Assembly (NCBI RefSeq): GCF_003604215.1
Contig: NZ_QXGS01000003.1
Span: 124,001-188,000, forward strand
Length of the DNA stretch: 64,000 nucleotides
Direction of reading: 5' to 3'
Source: Teichococcus vastitatis
GTDB lineage: Bacteria > Pseudomonadota > Alphaproteobacteria > Acetobacterales > Acetobacteraceae
The notes below the pieces were generated by a model. That model saw only the letters and a list, made by a program, of their open reading frames with translations. It was not told the DNA's origin and did not search any database. The position numbers were made by a program, and so were the translations under genes. Position 1 is the stretch's first letter, and each line of letters begins with the position of its first letter. This document shows positions 17,868 to 26,013 of the stretch, piece after piece.

Positions 17868-19468
17868 GCCTGCCCGCCTTCGCCGAACTGCTGGAACGGC
17901 TGGTCTTCACCCCCGGCCGCAATGCCAAGCTGGCGCTGATGAAGCGCTTCTTCGCCACCCAGCGCGACCCGGATCGCGGCGTCGCCCTGGCCGCCATCAG
18001 CGGTGAGCTGAGCTTCACCGCCGCCAAGCCGTCCCTGGTGCGCGATCTTGTGGCGACGCGGATCGACCCGGTCCTGCTGGCCTGGAGCCACGACTACGTT
18101 GGTGACCTCGCGGAAACCGTGGCGCTGATCTGGCCTGAGCCGACGCACCGCCCGAACCGGCCGCCGCCCGATCTGGCGGAGGTGGTGGAGGCGCTGGAAC
18201 TCGCCCCCAAGGCCGACATTCCCGGCATGCTGTCGGAATGGCTCGACCTGCTCGACCCTGGCGGCCGGCTGGCGCTGATCAAGCTGGTGACGGGCGGGCT
18301 GCGGGTCGGTGCGTCCGGCCGGCTGGCACGTCAGGCACTGGCGGAATGGTCCGGCCAGCCGGTGGAGGAGATCGAGGAAGTCTGGCACGGCGTGCCGCCG
18401 CCCTACCTGCCGCTCTTCGCCTGGCTGGAGGGCAGGGCGGAGCGACCCGACCCGCGCGACGCACCGGTGTTCCGCTCGCCCATGCTGGCGCAGCCGCTGG
18501 AGGCGCCGGACGTCGCGGCGCTCGACCACACCGCGTTCCGCGCCGAGTGGAAATGGGACGGCGTCCGCGTCCAGGCCTCGGCCGGGCCCGGTGGGCGGCG
18601 CCTCTGGACCCGCACCGGCGAGGACATGTCCGGCGCTTTTCCCGAGATCCTGGAAGCGCTCGACTTCCACGCCGTGGTGGATGGCGAGTTGCTGGTGATC
18701 CGCGATGGCGAGGTGGCGCCCTTCGCCGACCTTCAGCAGCGGCTGAATCGCAAGGTCGTCGGGCCGAAGATGCTGAAGGATTATCCCGCCGGCCTCAGGC
18801 TCTACGACCTGTTGTTCGAGGCCGGCGAGGATCTGCGCGCCCTGCCATTCGATGCGCGGCGGGACCGGCTGGAGGCATGGTTCGCCCGGGTGAAGCCGGC
18901 GCGCATGGATCTTTCGCCGCAGGTCGCCTTCTCCTCGATGGAGCAGCTGGCCGCGCTGCGCGACGGTGCCCGCGCCGCCGGCATCGAGGGGCTGATGCTG
19001 AAGCGCGGTGACGCGCCCTACATTGCCGGGCGGCCGAAAGGTCTGTGGTGGAAGTGGAAGCGGGCGCCGCTCGCGGTGGATGCGGTGCTGATGTACGCCC
19101 AGCGCGGCCATGGCAAGCGTTCCAGCACCTACAGCGACTACACCTTCGGCCTGTGGCGCGCCGACGGCGAGGGCGGGGAGGAGCTGGTGCCGGTGGGCAA
19201 AGCCTATTCCGGCTATACCGACCAGGAACTGGTCTGGCTGGACCGCTGGATCCGCAATCACACCACGTCCCGGTTCGGACCGGTGCGAGAGGTGGAGAAG
19301 GAGCTGGTGCTGGAAGTGGTGTTCGATGCGGCGCAACTCTCCAGCCGGCACAAATCCGGCGTGGCCATGCGCTTCCCCCGCATCAGCCGGCTGCGGCCCG
19401 ACAAGCCGGCCGCCGAAGCCGACCGGCTGGAAACACTGATGGCGATGGTGGAGAACCGCCCGGAATAA
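17864..19468 (+). CDS. ATP-dependent DNA ligase
   Basis: The protein has 534 residues. The N-terminal helical domain is followed by nucleotidyltransferase motif I FRAEWKWDGVRVQ, where Lys230 becomes adenylylated, then VVDGELLVI (motif III), EGLMLKRGDAPY (motif IV), and KGLWWKWKRAPL (motif V) before the OB-fold domain. It joins nicked or broken DNA and is accessory to the NAD-dependent ligase. The exonuclease gene just upstream is its usual partner. The helicase and phosphoesterase that complete the four-gene ligase-associated set in many bacteria are not adjacent. Confidence 0.93.
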   Translation: MSLPAFAELLERLVFTPGRNAKLALMKRFFATQRDPDRGVALAAISGELSFTAAKPSLVRDLVATRIDPVLLAWSHDYVGDLAETVALIWPEPTHRPNRPPPDLAEVVEALELAPKADIPGMLSEWLDLLDPGGRLALIKLVTGGLRVGASGRLARQALAEWSGQPVEEIEEVWHGVPPPYLPLFAWLEGRAERPDPRDAPVFRSPMLAQPLEAPDVAALDHTAFRAEWKWDGVRVQASAGPGGRRLWTRTGEDMSGAFPEILEALDFHAVVDGELLVIRDGEVAPFADLQQRLNRKVVGPKMLKDYPAGLRLYDLLFEAGEDLRALPFDARRDRLEAWFARVKPARMDLSPQVAFSSMEQLAALRDGARAAGIEGLMLKRGDAPYIAGRPKGLWWKWKRAPLAVDAVLMYAQRGHGKRSSTYSDYTFGLWRADGEGGEELVPVGKAYSGYTDQELVWLDRWIRNHTTSRFGPVREVEKELVLEVVFDAAQLSSRHKSGVAMRFPRISRLRPDKPAAEADRLETLMAMVENRPE

Positions 19469-19561
19469 TTGCCGCGTAAGCGGGAACTCGGCCGCCGCCG
19501 GCGCGTTGCTCCCGCCAGCAGACCCGACGCCGTTCGGGCGGGGTGGGGAGCGGAGAATCGC

Positions 19562-19735
19562 ATGCTCAAATGGGCGTTGATCTTTCTGGTGATCTCGGTG
19601 GTGGCCGGCGCGCTGGGCTTCAGCGGGATTTCTGCGGCCACCGGGCGCATCGCCAAGATCCTCTTCGGCGTGTTCCTGCTGTTGTTCGTGATCGTTGTGG
19701 TGCTGGCCCTGCTGGCGGGCGAGATCGTGTTCTGA
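19562..19735 (+). CDS. DUF1328 small membrane protein (YtjA-like)
   Basis: The protein has 57 residues with two hydrophobic segments. It begins [20 protein letters not shown], with the invariant family pattern [20 protein letters not shown]. The family is found across Proteobacteria as a small inner membrane protein of unknown function, sometimes linked to stress. ATG 19562 gives the standard family length. It is a separate small gene between the ligase and tRNA-His. Confidence 0.9.
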   Translation: MLKWALIFLVISVVAGALGFSGISAATGRIAKILFGVFLLLFVIVVVLALLAGEIVF

Positions 19736-19825
19736 CGTGTTCCGGGCTGCGCAGCCTGTTGACGTGCCGCGCGACCCGGATTATTTCCGGCCTCCTTGGC
19801 GCCCAGTGGCGGCGAGATCTGGTAT

Positions 19826-19899
19826 GGCGGCCTTAGCTCAGTTGGTAGAGCGCCACGTTGTGGTCGTGGATGTCACGGGTTCGAGTCCCGTAGGTCGCC
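19826..19899 (+). tRNA. tRNA-His (anticodon GTG)
   Basis: The full cloverleaf can be drawn. The acceptor stem GCGGCCT pairs with AGGTCGC (one G-T pair), TTAGCTCAGTTGGTAGAGC is the D arm, and the anticodon stem CCACG/CGTGG carries anticodon GTG in TTGTGGT. The T arm is ACGGG-TTCGAGT-CCCGT. The extra G at 19826 faces C at 19899, the G-1:C73 pair specific to histidine tRNA. CCA is not encoded. Confidence 0.97.
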
Positions 19900-19909
19900 C
19901 ATCCCCTCC

Positions 19910-21082
19910 TCACCGGTATCTGATCCGGTCCAGCAGCATCAGCCCGCCTCCTGCGAGCAGCCCCCAGAACGCTGCACCGATCCCGAATAGAGCCAGGCCC
20001 GAGGCCGTGGTGGCGAAGGTGAGGGTGGCCGCCAGCCGGTTGCGCTCCTCCGCCATGGCCGAGGTGAGCGCGCCGCCCAGGGCCCCGAGCAGCGCCAGCC
20101 CTGCCACCGCCTGGATCAGCAGCGGCGGCGAGGCGGCGATGAAGGCCGCGGCGAAGCCTGCCCCCAGTCCCAGCACCACGTAGAACACGCCGGCCGCCGC
20201 GGCCGCCACCCAGCGCCGGGCGGGATCGGGATGCGCATCCGGCCCGGCGCAAAGCGCCGCGGTAATGGCGGCGAGGTTGAAGGAATGCGCCCCCAGGAAA
20301 GCGATCAGCGCGCTGATCGCGCCGGTCACGGCGAAGATCGGGCCCGGCGCCGGGCGGAAGCCCTGGCTGTTCAGCACCGCCAGCCCCGGCACGTTCTGCG
20401 ACGCCATGGTGACCAGGAACAGCGGCAGGCCGATGCCAATGGCCGCACCGAACTCCGGGCGCGGCAGCAGCCATTCCAGCCGCGGCATGGCCGCAACCAT
20501 GGATGGTATCGGCGTCGTCAGCCCGATCAGCAGGGCGGTCACGGCCACGGCCGCTGGCACCGCCCACAGCCGCGCCCAGCGCCAGCACAGCGCCCAGACC
20601 AGCACCACCGGCAGGGCGAGCGCCGGCATGGCGCCCACCGCCTGCATCGGCGCCAGGCAGATTCCCAGCAATACGCCGGCCAGCATGGCGTTGGCGAGGC
20701 TGGCCGGAATGGCCGAGACGGCGCGACCGAAAGGCCGCCACAGCCCGGCTGCCAGGATCAGCAGCCCGGCCACCAGAAAAGCGCCGCAGGCCACCGCGAA
20801 GCCACCCTCCGGCGTGCCCGTGCCGGCCAGCAGCGCGGCGCCCGGTGTCGACCAGGCCAGCACGATCGGCATCCGCTGGCGCAGGCTCAGCCACAGCCCG
20901 AGCAATCCCTGCGCCAGGCACAGTGCCATCAACCCCGACGCGGCCTGTCCTGGCGTCGCGCCCATTGCGGCGAAGCCCTGCAGCACCACCGCGAAGGAGG
21001 ACGCGAATCCAACAACCGCCGCCAGCACGCCGGCAATGATCGGCTGGGCGAGACCGGAGAATCTTGGGGTGGCAGGCGGCAT
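19910..21082 (-). CDS. BenE-family transporter (benzoate/H+ symporter-like)
   Basis: The protein has 390 residues of almost continuous membrane segments. It has TPGQAASGLMALCLAQGLLG, WSTPGAALLAGTG and the family pattern MASQNVPGLAVLNSQGF, then GAHSFNLAAITAALCAG. BenE proteins resemble NCS2-type permeases and import benzoate or related compounds, but no aromatic catabolic genes are nearby, so the substrate is open. ATG 21082 was chosen at MPPATPRFSG; upstream codons are not membrane-like. It is divergent from the GntR gene, 61 bases away, which probably regulates it. It ends 10 bases after tRNA-His on the other strand. Confidence 0.88.
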   Translation of the reverse strand: MPPATPRFSGLAQPIIAGVLAAVVGFASSFAVVLQGFAAMGATPGQAASGLMALCLAQGLLGLWLSLRQRMPIVLAWSTPGAALLAGTGTPEGGFAVACGAFLVAGLLILAAGLWRPFGRAVSAIPASLANAMLAGVLLGICLAPMQAVGAMPALALPVVLVWALCWRWARLWAVPAAVAVTALLIGLTTPIPSMVAAMPRLEWLLPRPEFGAAIGIGLPLFLVTMASQNVPGLAVLNSQGFRPAPGPIFAVTGAISALIAFLGAHSFNLAAITAALCAGPDAHPDPARRWVAAAAAGVFYVVLGLGAGFAAAFIAASPPLLIQAVAGLALLGALGGALTSAMAEERNRLAATLTFATTASGLALFGIGAAFWGLLAGGGLMLLDRIRYR

Positions 21083-21130
21083 AAGCTGGTCTCGAAAATA
21101 TTGGAAGCAGAGCGGAGACTGGGCGTAATC

Positions 21131-21144
21131 TTGGATCCGATCAA
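21131..21144. promoter_or_regulatory. Possible GntR operator (imperfect palindrome)
   Basis: TTGGATCCGATCAA has matching outer ends (TTG and CAA) around a GATC-rich centre, and lies between the divergent BenE and GntR genes, touching the GntR start codon. GntR proteins of the FCD group bind short palindromes. This is a weak match. Confidence 0.25.
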
Positions 21145-21887
21145 TGCATGGATGGTGCATGGTGCCGCGCGAAGGAGCCGCCACGCCGCTCGATGCCCTG
21201 GATTTGCCCGGCGGGCAGGGTTGGCAGACGGCGGCCGGATTCACCGAGGCCGTGCTGAAGGCGGCCATCCTGGACGGGCGGCTGCCAGCCGGGACCCGCC
21301 TCGGCCAGGAGGAACTGGCACGCCGCCTCGGCGTCAGCCGGATGCCGGTGAGGGAGGCGCTGGCAAGGCTGGAGGCGCAGGCGCTGGTGGAAACGGTGCC
21401 GCATCGTGGCGCGGTGGTGGCGGCGATTTCCGCCGCCGACGCCGCCGATCTTTATGCCATCCGCCTGGCGCTGGAGCCCGCAGCCTTCGGTCTCTCGATC
21501 CCGCAGATGGGCGCGGATCACTGGCACCGCGCCGCCACTCTGATCACCGCCATGGACGATGAGCAGGATGCGGGCCGCATGGGGCAGCTCAACCGGCAAT
21601 TCCATGTCGCGCTGTATGCGCGCGCCGGACATCCTCGCCTGTTGGCGCTGGTGTTGCAGCACCTTGCCGCCTTTGACCGCTACCTTTGCTTCCACCTCGC
21701 TCTCCAGGGACCACGCGGCATGAGGCAGGACGAGCACCGGGCCATGCTGGCAGCGGGCCGGAACGGCGAGGTGGCGGAGGCGGTGGCGCTGTTGCGACAC
21801 CACATCACGGCCGCGGCCCGCGACACTGCGGCGTTCTTTGAGGAGCGGGCAGGCAGGACGGATAAAGGCAGCGAACGCCGACGGTGA
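21144..21887 (+). CDS. GntR-family transcriptional regulator, FCD type
   Basis: The protein has 247 residues. The winged helix-turn-helix is at about residues 33-90, with GTRLGQEELARRLGVSRMPV and REALARLEAQALVETVPHRGA, followed by the helical FCD ligand-binding domain with DLYAIRLALEPAAFGL and LNRQFHVALYARAGHPRL, whose Asp and His residues usually bind a metal and an organic acid. It probably represses the divergent BenE transporter. ATG 21159 (MVPREG) is an alternative start. Confidence 0.9.
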   Translation: MHGWCMVPREGAATPLDALDLPGGQGWQTAAGFTEAVLKAAILDGRLPAGTRLGQEELARRLGVSRMPVREALARLEAQALVETVPHRGAVVAAISAADAADLYAIRLALEPAAFGLSIPQMGADHWHRAATLITAMDDEQDAGRMGQLNRQFHVALYARAGHPRLLALVLQHLAAFDRYLCFHLALQGPRGMRQDEHRAMLAAGRNGEVAEAVALLRHHITAAARDTAAFFEERAGRTDKGSERRR

Positions 21888-21997
21888 TCATCAAACCGTC
21901 ACGGAATCGTCATTCGGCTGACGCCGCCCAGCGCTTCCTTGCGGGCTTCCGCGATGCCCCTGCATCCCCCTGCCGCATAAACCGGAAATTCCCTGGA

Positions 21998-23971
21998 ATG
22001 CCTGACACCCTTTCGCCGGCCGATGCCGGCAAGCCCATCGAGATCGAGGACATCGGCAGCAATCCGAGTCCGCGCAACACCATCGGGGAACTGGTGGAGC
22101 GCCGCCTGTCCCGCCGCGCCGCGCTGGGGGGGCTGCTGGGCGCTGCCGCCATGGCCACCCTGTCGGACCAGCTGCTCGCATCCGGTGGCCGGGCGCTGGC
22201 GCAGAACGCCAGCCCCTCCAGCCTCGGCTTTCGCGAGATCGCTCACCAGATGGGCCCGCGGGACGCGGTGCCGGACGGCTATCAGATCCAGACCGTGATC
22301 CGCTGGGGCGACGCGGTGCTGCCCCACGCGCCGGCCTTTGATCCGCGCAACCAGAGCGCCGCCGCCCAGGCCGCGCAGTTCGGCTACAACAACGATTATG
22401 TGGATTTCTTTCCGCTGCCGCGCGGCAGCCGCAGCGCGGATCACGGCCTGCTGGCGGTGAACCACGAATATGCCGACACGCAGCTAATGTTTCCCGGCAT
22501 GGGCGATGACGAAACCTCGCGCCTGCGCTCCTCGCGCGAACAGGCGGCGGTGGAGATGGCGGCGCACGGCATGTCGGTGGTGGAGATCCGACGCGAGAAC
22601 GGCCGGTGGGCGCCGGTGCGTGCCGGCAGCCTCAACCGCCGCATCACCGCCACCACTCCGATGCGCATCGGCGGCCCCGCCGCCGGGCATGAGCGGCTGA
22701 AAACGTCCGCCGACCCGACCGGCACCCGCGTGCTCGGCACGCTGAACAACTGCGCCGGCGGCAATACGCCCTGGGGCACGGTGCTGACCGCCGAGGAGAA
22801 CTTCAACCAGTATTTCGGCGGTGCCGCGGCCAACACCGGTGCGCAGGCGGCGATGTACAAGCGCTACGGCATCGTCGAGAAGGCCAGCTATTCCTGGCCG
22901 CAATACGAGGACCGCTTCAACCTCGACAAGGAGCCGAACGAGCCGAACCGCTTCGGCTGGATCGTCGAGTTCGACCCGTATGATCCGGACAGCGTGCCGG
23001 TGAAGCGCACCGCGCTGGGCCGCTTCAAGCATGAGGGCTGCACCCATGCGGTGTCCGCCGATGGCCGCGTGGCGTTCTATTCGGGCGATGACGAGCGCTT
23101 TGACTACGTCTACAAATTCGTGACCGCCCGCGCCTGGAACCCGGAGAACCCGGCTGCCAACCGCGACCTGCTGGATGACGGCACGCTGTTTGTCGCCCGC
23201 TTCCATGAGGATGGCCGCATGGAGTGGCTGCCGCTGGTCCATGGCCAGGGCCCGCTGACCGCCGCCAACGGCTTCAACAGCCAGGCGGATGTGCTGATCG
23301 AGACGCGCCGTGCCGCCGACCTGCTGAAGGCGACGCCGATGGACCGGCCGGAGGATGTGCAGCCCAACCCGGCGAATGGCCGCATCTACGCCATGCTGAC
23401 CAACAACACGCGCCGCAAGCCGGAGCAGGTGGACTCCATCAATCCGCGTGCCGCCAACGCGCATGGCCATGTGATCGAGATGATCCCGCCCGGCGCCGGC
23501 ACCGGCGAGGTGGATCATGCGGCGACCGAGGGACGCTGGGAGATTTTCCTGGTCGCCGGCCGGCCCGGCGTCGATGCCGGCGCACAATACCACCAGAGCA
23601 CCAGCGCCGAGGGCTGGCTGTCCTGCCCCGACAACTGCACCTTTGACGCCAAGGGCCGTGTCTGGATCTCAACCGACGGCGCCCCCGGCACCTCCAAGGT
23701 GGCGGACGGCCTGTACGCCGCCGACACGGACGGCGCCGGCCGCGCGCTGACCCGCCTGTTCTACCAGGCGCCCACCGGGGCCGAGGTGTGCGGCCCCTGC
23801 CTGACGCCGGACGACCAGACCATGTTCCTGGCCATCCAGCACCCGGGCGACGACAAGGGCAGTTCCTTCGACAACCCCTCGACGCGCTGGCCGGATTTCC
23901 AGGAGGGCATGCCGCCGCGGCCTTCCATCATCGCCATCACCCGCAGGGGCGGTGGCGTGATCGGCAGCTGA
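21998..23971 (+). CDS. PhoX-family alkaline phosphatase (DUF839)
   Basis: The protein has 657 residues. A twin-arginine signal (RRLSRRAALGGLLGAAAMAT) lies near residue 70, later than usual but typical of PhoX. NNCAGGNTPWGTVLTAEENF, with Cys252, is the conserved core that in characterised PhoX supplies iron and calcium ligands, and KHEGCTHAVSADGRVAFYSGDD and ISTDGAPG are further family blocks. PhoX enzymes are Tat-exported, calcium- and iron-dependent phosphomonoesterases released under phosphate limitation. ATG 21998 was selected because residues upstream are unlike the family. No Pho box was identified. It appears to be a single gene. A shorter, diverged paralogue is at 37030-38628. Confidence 0.88.
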   Translation: MPDTLSPADAGKPIEIEDIGSNPSPRNTIGELVERRLSRRAALGGLLGAAAMATLSDQLLASGGRALAQNASPSSLGFREIAHQMGPRDAVPDGYQIQTVIRWGDAVLPHAPAFDPRNQSAAAQAAQFGYNNDYVDFFPLPRGSRSADHGLLAVNHEYADTQLMFPGMGDDETSRLRSSREQAAVEMAAHGMSVVEIRRENGRWAPVRAGSLNRRITATTPMRIGGPAAGHERLKTSADPTGTRVLGTLNNCAGGNTPWGTVLTAEENFNQYFGGAAANTGAQAAMYKRYGIVEKASYSWPQYEDRFNLDKEPNEPNRFGWIVEFDPYDPDSVPVKRTALGRFKHEGCTHAVSADGRVAFYSGDDERFDYVYKFVTARAWNPENPAANRDLLDDGTLFVARFHEDGRMEWLPLVHGQGPLTAANGFNSQADVLIETRRAADLLKATPMDRPEDVQPNPANGRIYAMLTNNTRRKPEQVDSINPRAANAHGHVIEMIPPGAGTGEVDHAATEGRWEIFLVAGRPGVDAGAQYHQSTSAEGWLSCPDNCTFDAKGRVWISTDGAPGTSKVADGLYAADTDGAGRALTRLFYQAPTGAEVCGPCLTPDDQTMFLAIQHPGDDKGSSFDNPSTRWPDFQEGMPPRPSIIAITRRGGGVIGS

Positions 23972-24036
23972 TCCGGCCGCAACACCCCCGCCGGCGCTGC
24001 TTGATTGGCGGGGCCGGCGGGGCAATCTGAAGGGGC

Positions 24037-24192
24037 ATGAACCCGCTTCCGTTCCCGCCGGCGCCGCGCGCCGGCACCCCCCCCGTGCCGGACGCCCTGC
24101 GGCGCCTGGGCGGCTTCGCGCTGCTTGGGGCGTCGGTCTGGCTGGTGGCGATCATCGCGCTGTTCCGCGCCCTGGTGGGGCTGTTCACATGA
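24037..24192 (+). CDS. Small single-span membrane protein upstream of xpaC/telA-like genes
   Basis: The protein has 51 residues, starting at ATG 24037 with AAGGGG just upstream. A proline-rich cytoplasmic-type head (MNPLPFPPAPRAGTPPVPDA) is followed by one clear membrane helix (GFALLGASVWLVAIIALF). I do not recognise a family. The stop codon overlaps the start of the XpaC-like gene by 4 bases (ATGA at 24189-24192), and the XpaC-like gene overlaps the TelA-like gene in exactly the same way, so the three look like one translationally coupled operon. Together with the good ribosome site, this is the main support for it being a real gene. Confidence 0.7.
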   Translation: MNPLPFPPAPRAGTPPVPDALRRLGGFALLGASVWLVAIIALFRALVGLFT

Positions 24193-24911
24193 CCGAGCAG
24201 GATCTCCTGGGCCGGCTGGCGCTGCGGCTGCGGCGGCTGCGCGGCACGCTGCTGGTGCTGCTGGCCTCCCCGCTGCTGCCGGCATTGTTTCTGGCGCTGT
24301 TCGGCGGCGCGCAGCGGCCAATCCTCGGGCTGTTGCTGGGCCTGGGCCTGACCGTGCTCGGCGTGCTGCGGCTGCGCCGCGGGCGGATCAGGCAGGGTGC
24401 CATCCTGGTAGGGCTGGCCACAGGCCTCGCCGCCGCCATGGCGACCGGTGTGGCGCCGCTCGGCGCCGTCGTGTTCGCGCTGATGGCCGGGTTCGGCACC
24501 ATCCTGCTTTATGCCGACGCACCGCCGGCCGAGGAGCCGCCGGCGGCGCCGGACGCGCTGACGCCGGCCCGCAACCGCCTCGCCGCGCTGGAGCGCGCCG
24601 ATCCGCGGCTGCGCCCGGCGCTGTTGGCGTTGCGCGAGCTGGTGGCCGATCTGACGTTGCGCACCGACGGCGTCGCTGGCGCCGGCCATGAGGCGCGGCG
24701 CTTCCTGAACCTGCAGCTGGACGGGCTGGAGCGGATCGAATCGCGCCTGCGGCTGGGTGCCGAGCCGCCGCACGGCCTGATGCCGCTGGTGACCGAGATG
24801 GCGCGCGGCAGCCAAGCGCTCCGGCAGCGGCTACGGCACGAGGAGAAGGAAGCGCTGGAAATTCAGGTGAAGGTCCTGGCCGACCGGCTGCGCGAAGAGG
24901 GCTACGCATGA
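24189..24911 (+). CDS. XpaC-like membrane protein
   Basis: The protein has 240 residues. The first 110 contain several hydrophobic segments (LLVLLASPLLPALFLALF, ILGLLLGLGLTVLGVL, GAVVFALMAGFGTILL); the C-terminal half is charged and helical, with NRLAALERADPRLRPALLAL and RRFLNLQLDGLERIESRLRL. This layout and the direct coupling to a TelA-family gene fit the XpaC family, named for hydrolysis of an indolyl phosphate but without an established function. Family assignment is by architecture and context, not by strong motifs. Confidence 0.65.
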   Translation: MTEQDLLGRLALRLRRLRGTLLVLLASPLLPALFLALFGGAQRPILGLLLGLGLTVLGVLRLRRGRIRQGAILVGLATGLAAAMATGVAPLGAVVFALMAGFGTILLYADAPPAEEPPAAPDALTPARNRLAALERADPRLRPALLALRELVADLTLRTDGVAGAGHEARRFLNLQLDGLERIESRLRLGAEPPHGLMPLVTEMARGSQALRQRLRHEEKEALEIQVKVLADRLREEGYA

Positions 24912-25969
24912 GCACCACGACCGAGAACACCCTGAACACGACGGTGGCGGGCGAGCGCGTGGATCAGCTTGCCGCCGCCATCGACCTGCGCGACCCGGCC
25001 ACCATTCTGCGCTTCGGCGCCGACGCGCAGAACCGCGCCACGGCGGCGGCCGACGCGATGCTCGGCGCGGTGCGCAACCAGGCCACCGGCGAGGCGGGCG
25101 AGGCGCTATCCGGCCTTCTCACCACGTTGCGTGGCTTCGATGTGACGCAGATGTCCGGGAAGCCCGGATTGATGGGCCGGATCGCGCGGCTGGCCCGGCG
25201 TGGGCAGACCCAGGCCGTGGCGATCCTGCAGCGCTACGAGGGCGTGCGGGGGCAGGTGGAGGCGATCGGCGACCGGCTCGATACGCACCGCACCCGGTTG
25301 CTGGAGGATGTGGAGCGGCTGGAGCGCCTGTACGGCGCCACGCTGGAGTGGTTCCATGCCCTGGCCGAGCACATCGCGGCGGGCGAGGTGGTGCTGGCCC
25401 GCACCGATGCGGAAGCCATTCCTGCCGCCGAACGCGCCGCCGCCGATCCGAAGAACGATCTCGCGCCGCAGCAGCTGCGGGATCTGCGGGCCGCGCGGGA
25501 TGAACTGGATCGCCGCGTGCATGATCTTCGCCTGACGCGACAGGTGGCGATGCAGTCACTCCCCGGCATGCGGCTGATCCAGGAGAATGATAAGGCGCTG
25601 GCCGCCAAGATCCATTCGGTGCTGGCCAACACCGTGCCGTTGTGGCGCACCCAGCTGGCGCAAGCATTGGCGATCCAGAACATGCGGGAGGCCAGCAACG
25701 CCGTGCGCGCCGCCACCGACCTGACCAACCAGCTGCTCACCGCCAATGCCGAAACGCTGCGGCGCGGCAATGCCGAGGCGCGGGCAGAGCTGGAACGCGG
25801 CGTGTTCGACCTCGCCGCCGTGCAACAGGCCAACGCGGCCCTGGTGGCGACGCTGGAAGACAGCGTGCGCATCGCCGAGGAAGGCCGCAACGCGCGCCAG
25901 CATGCGACGCGCGAACTGGCCAAGGCGGAACTGGAGATCCGCCGGGCCCTGAGTTCCACCAAGGCCTGA
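24908..25969 (+). CDS. Toxic anion resistance protein, TelA/KlaA family
   Basis: The protein has 353 residues, soluble, mostly long helices. Family features are RYEGVRGQVEAIGDRLDTHR, the LQQLRDLRAARDELDRRVHDL region, and MQSLPGMRLIQENDKALAAK with VPLWRTQLAQALAIQ, the most conserved block of TelA proteins. The family was named for tellurite resistance on a plasmid, but chromosomal members act in envelope or general stress in ways that are not settled. It overlaps the XpaC-like gene by 4 bases. It ends at a strong hairpin (25980-26002). Confidence 0.88.
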   Translation: MSTTTENTLNTTVAGERVDQLAAAIDLRDPATILRFGADAQNRATAAADAMLGAVRNQATGEAGEALSGLLTTLRGFDVTQMSGKPGLMGRIARLARRGQTQAVAILQRYEGVRGQVEAIGDRLDTHRTRLLEDVERLERLYGATLEWFHALAEHIAAGEVVLARTDAEAIPAAERAAADPKNDLAPQQLRDLRAARDELDRRVHDLRLTRQVAMQSLPGMRLIQENDKALAAKIHSVLANTVPLWRTQLAQALAIQNMREASNAVRAATDLTNQLLTANAETLRRGNAEARAELERGVFDLAAVQQANAALVATLEDSVRIAEEGRNARQHATRELAKAELEIRRALSSTKA

Positions 25970-25979
25970 GTTCCTCCAA

Positions 25980-26002
25980 GGCCGGAGCCTGGCGCTCCGG
26001 CC
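25980..26002. terminator. Bidirectional terminator between convergent genes
   Basis: A perfect 9-base stem GGCCGGAGC / GCTCCGGCC with loop CTGGC lies between the TelA-like stop and the sorbosone dehydrogenase-like stop. Confidence 0.75.
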
Positions 26003-26013
26003 CTGCGCCGGTG

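Noticed and set aside
17441-19351. 636-codon minus-strand frame opposite the ligase and exonuclease
   Set aside because: It lies across two certain genes and has no recognisable domain.
19899-19902. Encoded CCA end of tRNA-His
   Set aside because: After C73 the sequence is CAT, so the CCA tail must be added enzymatically.
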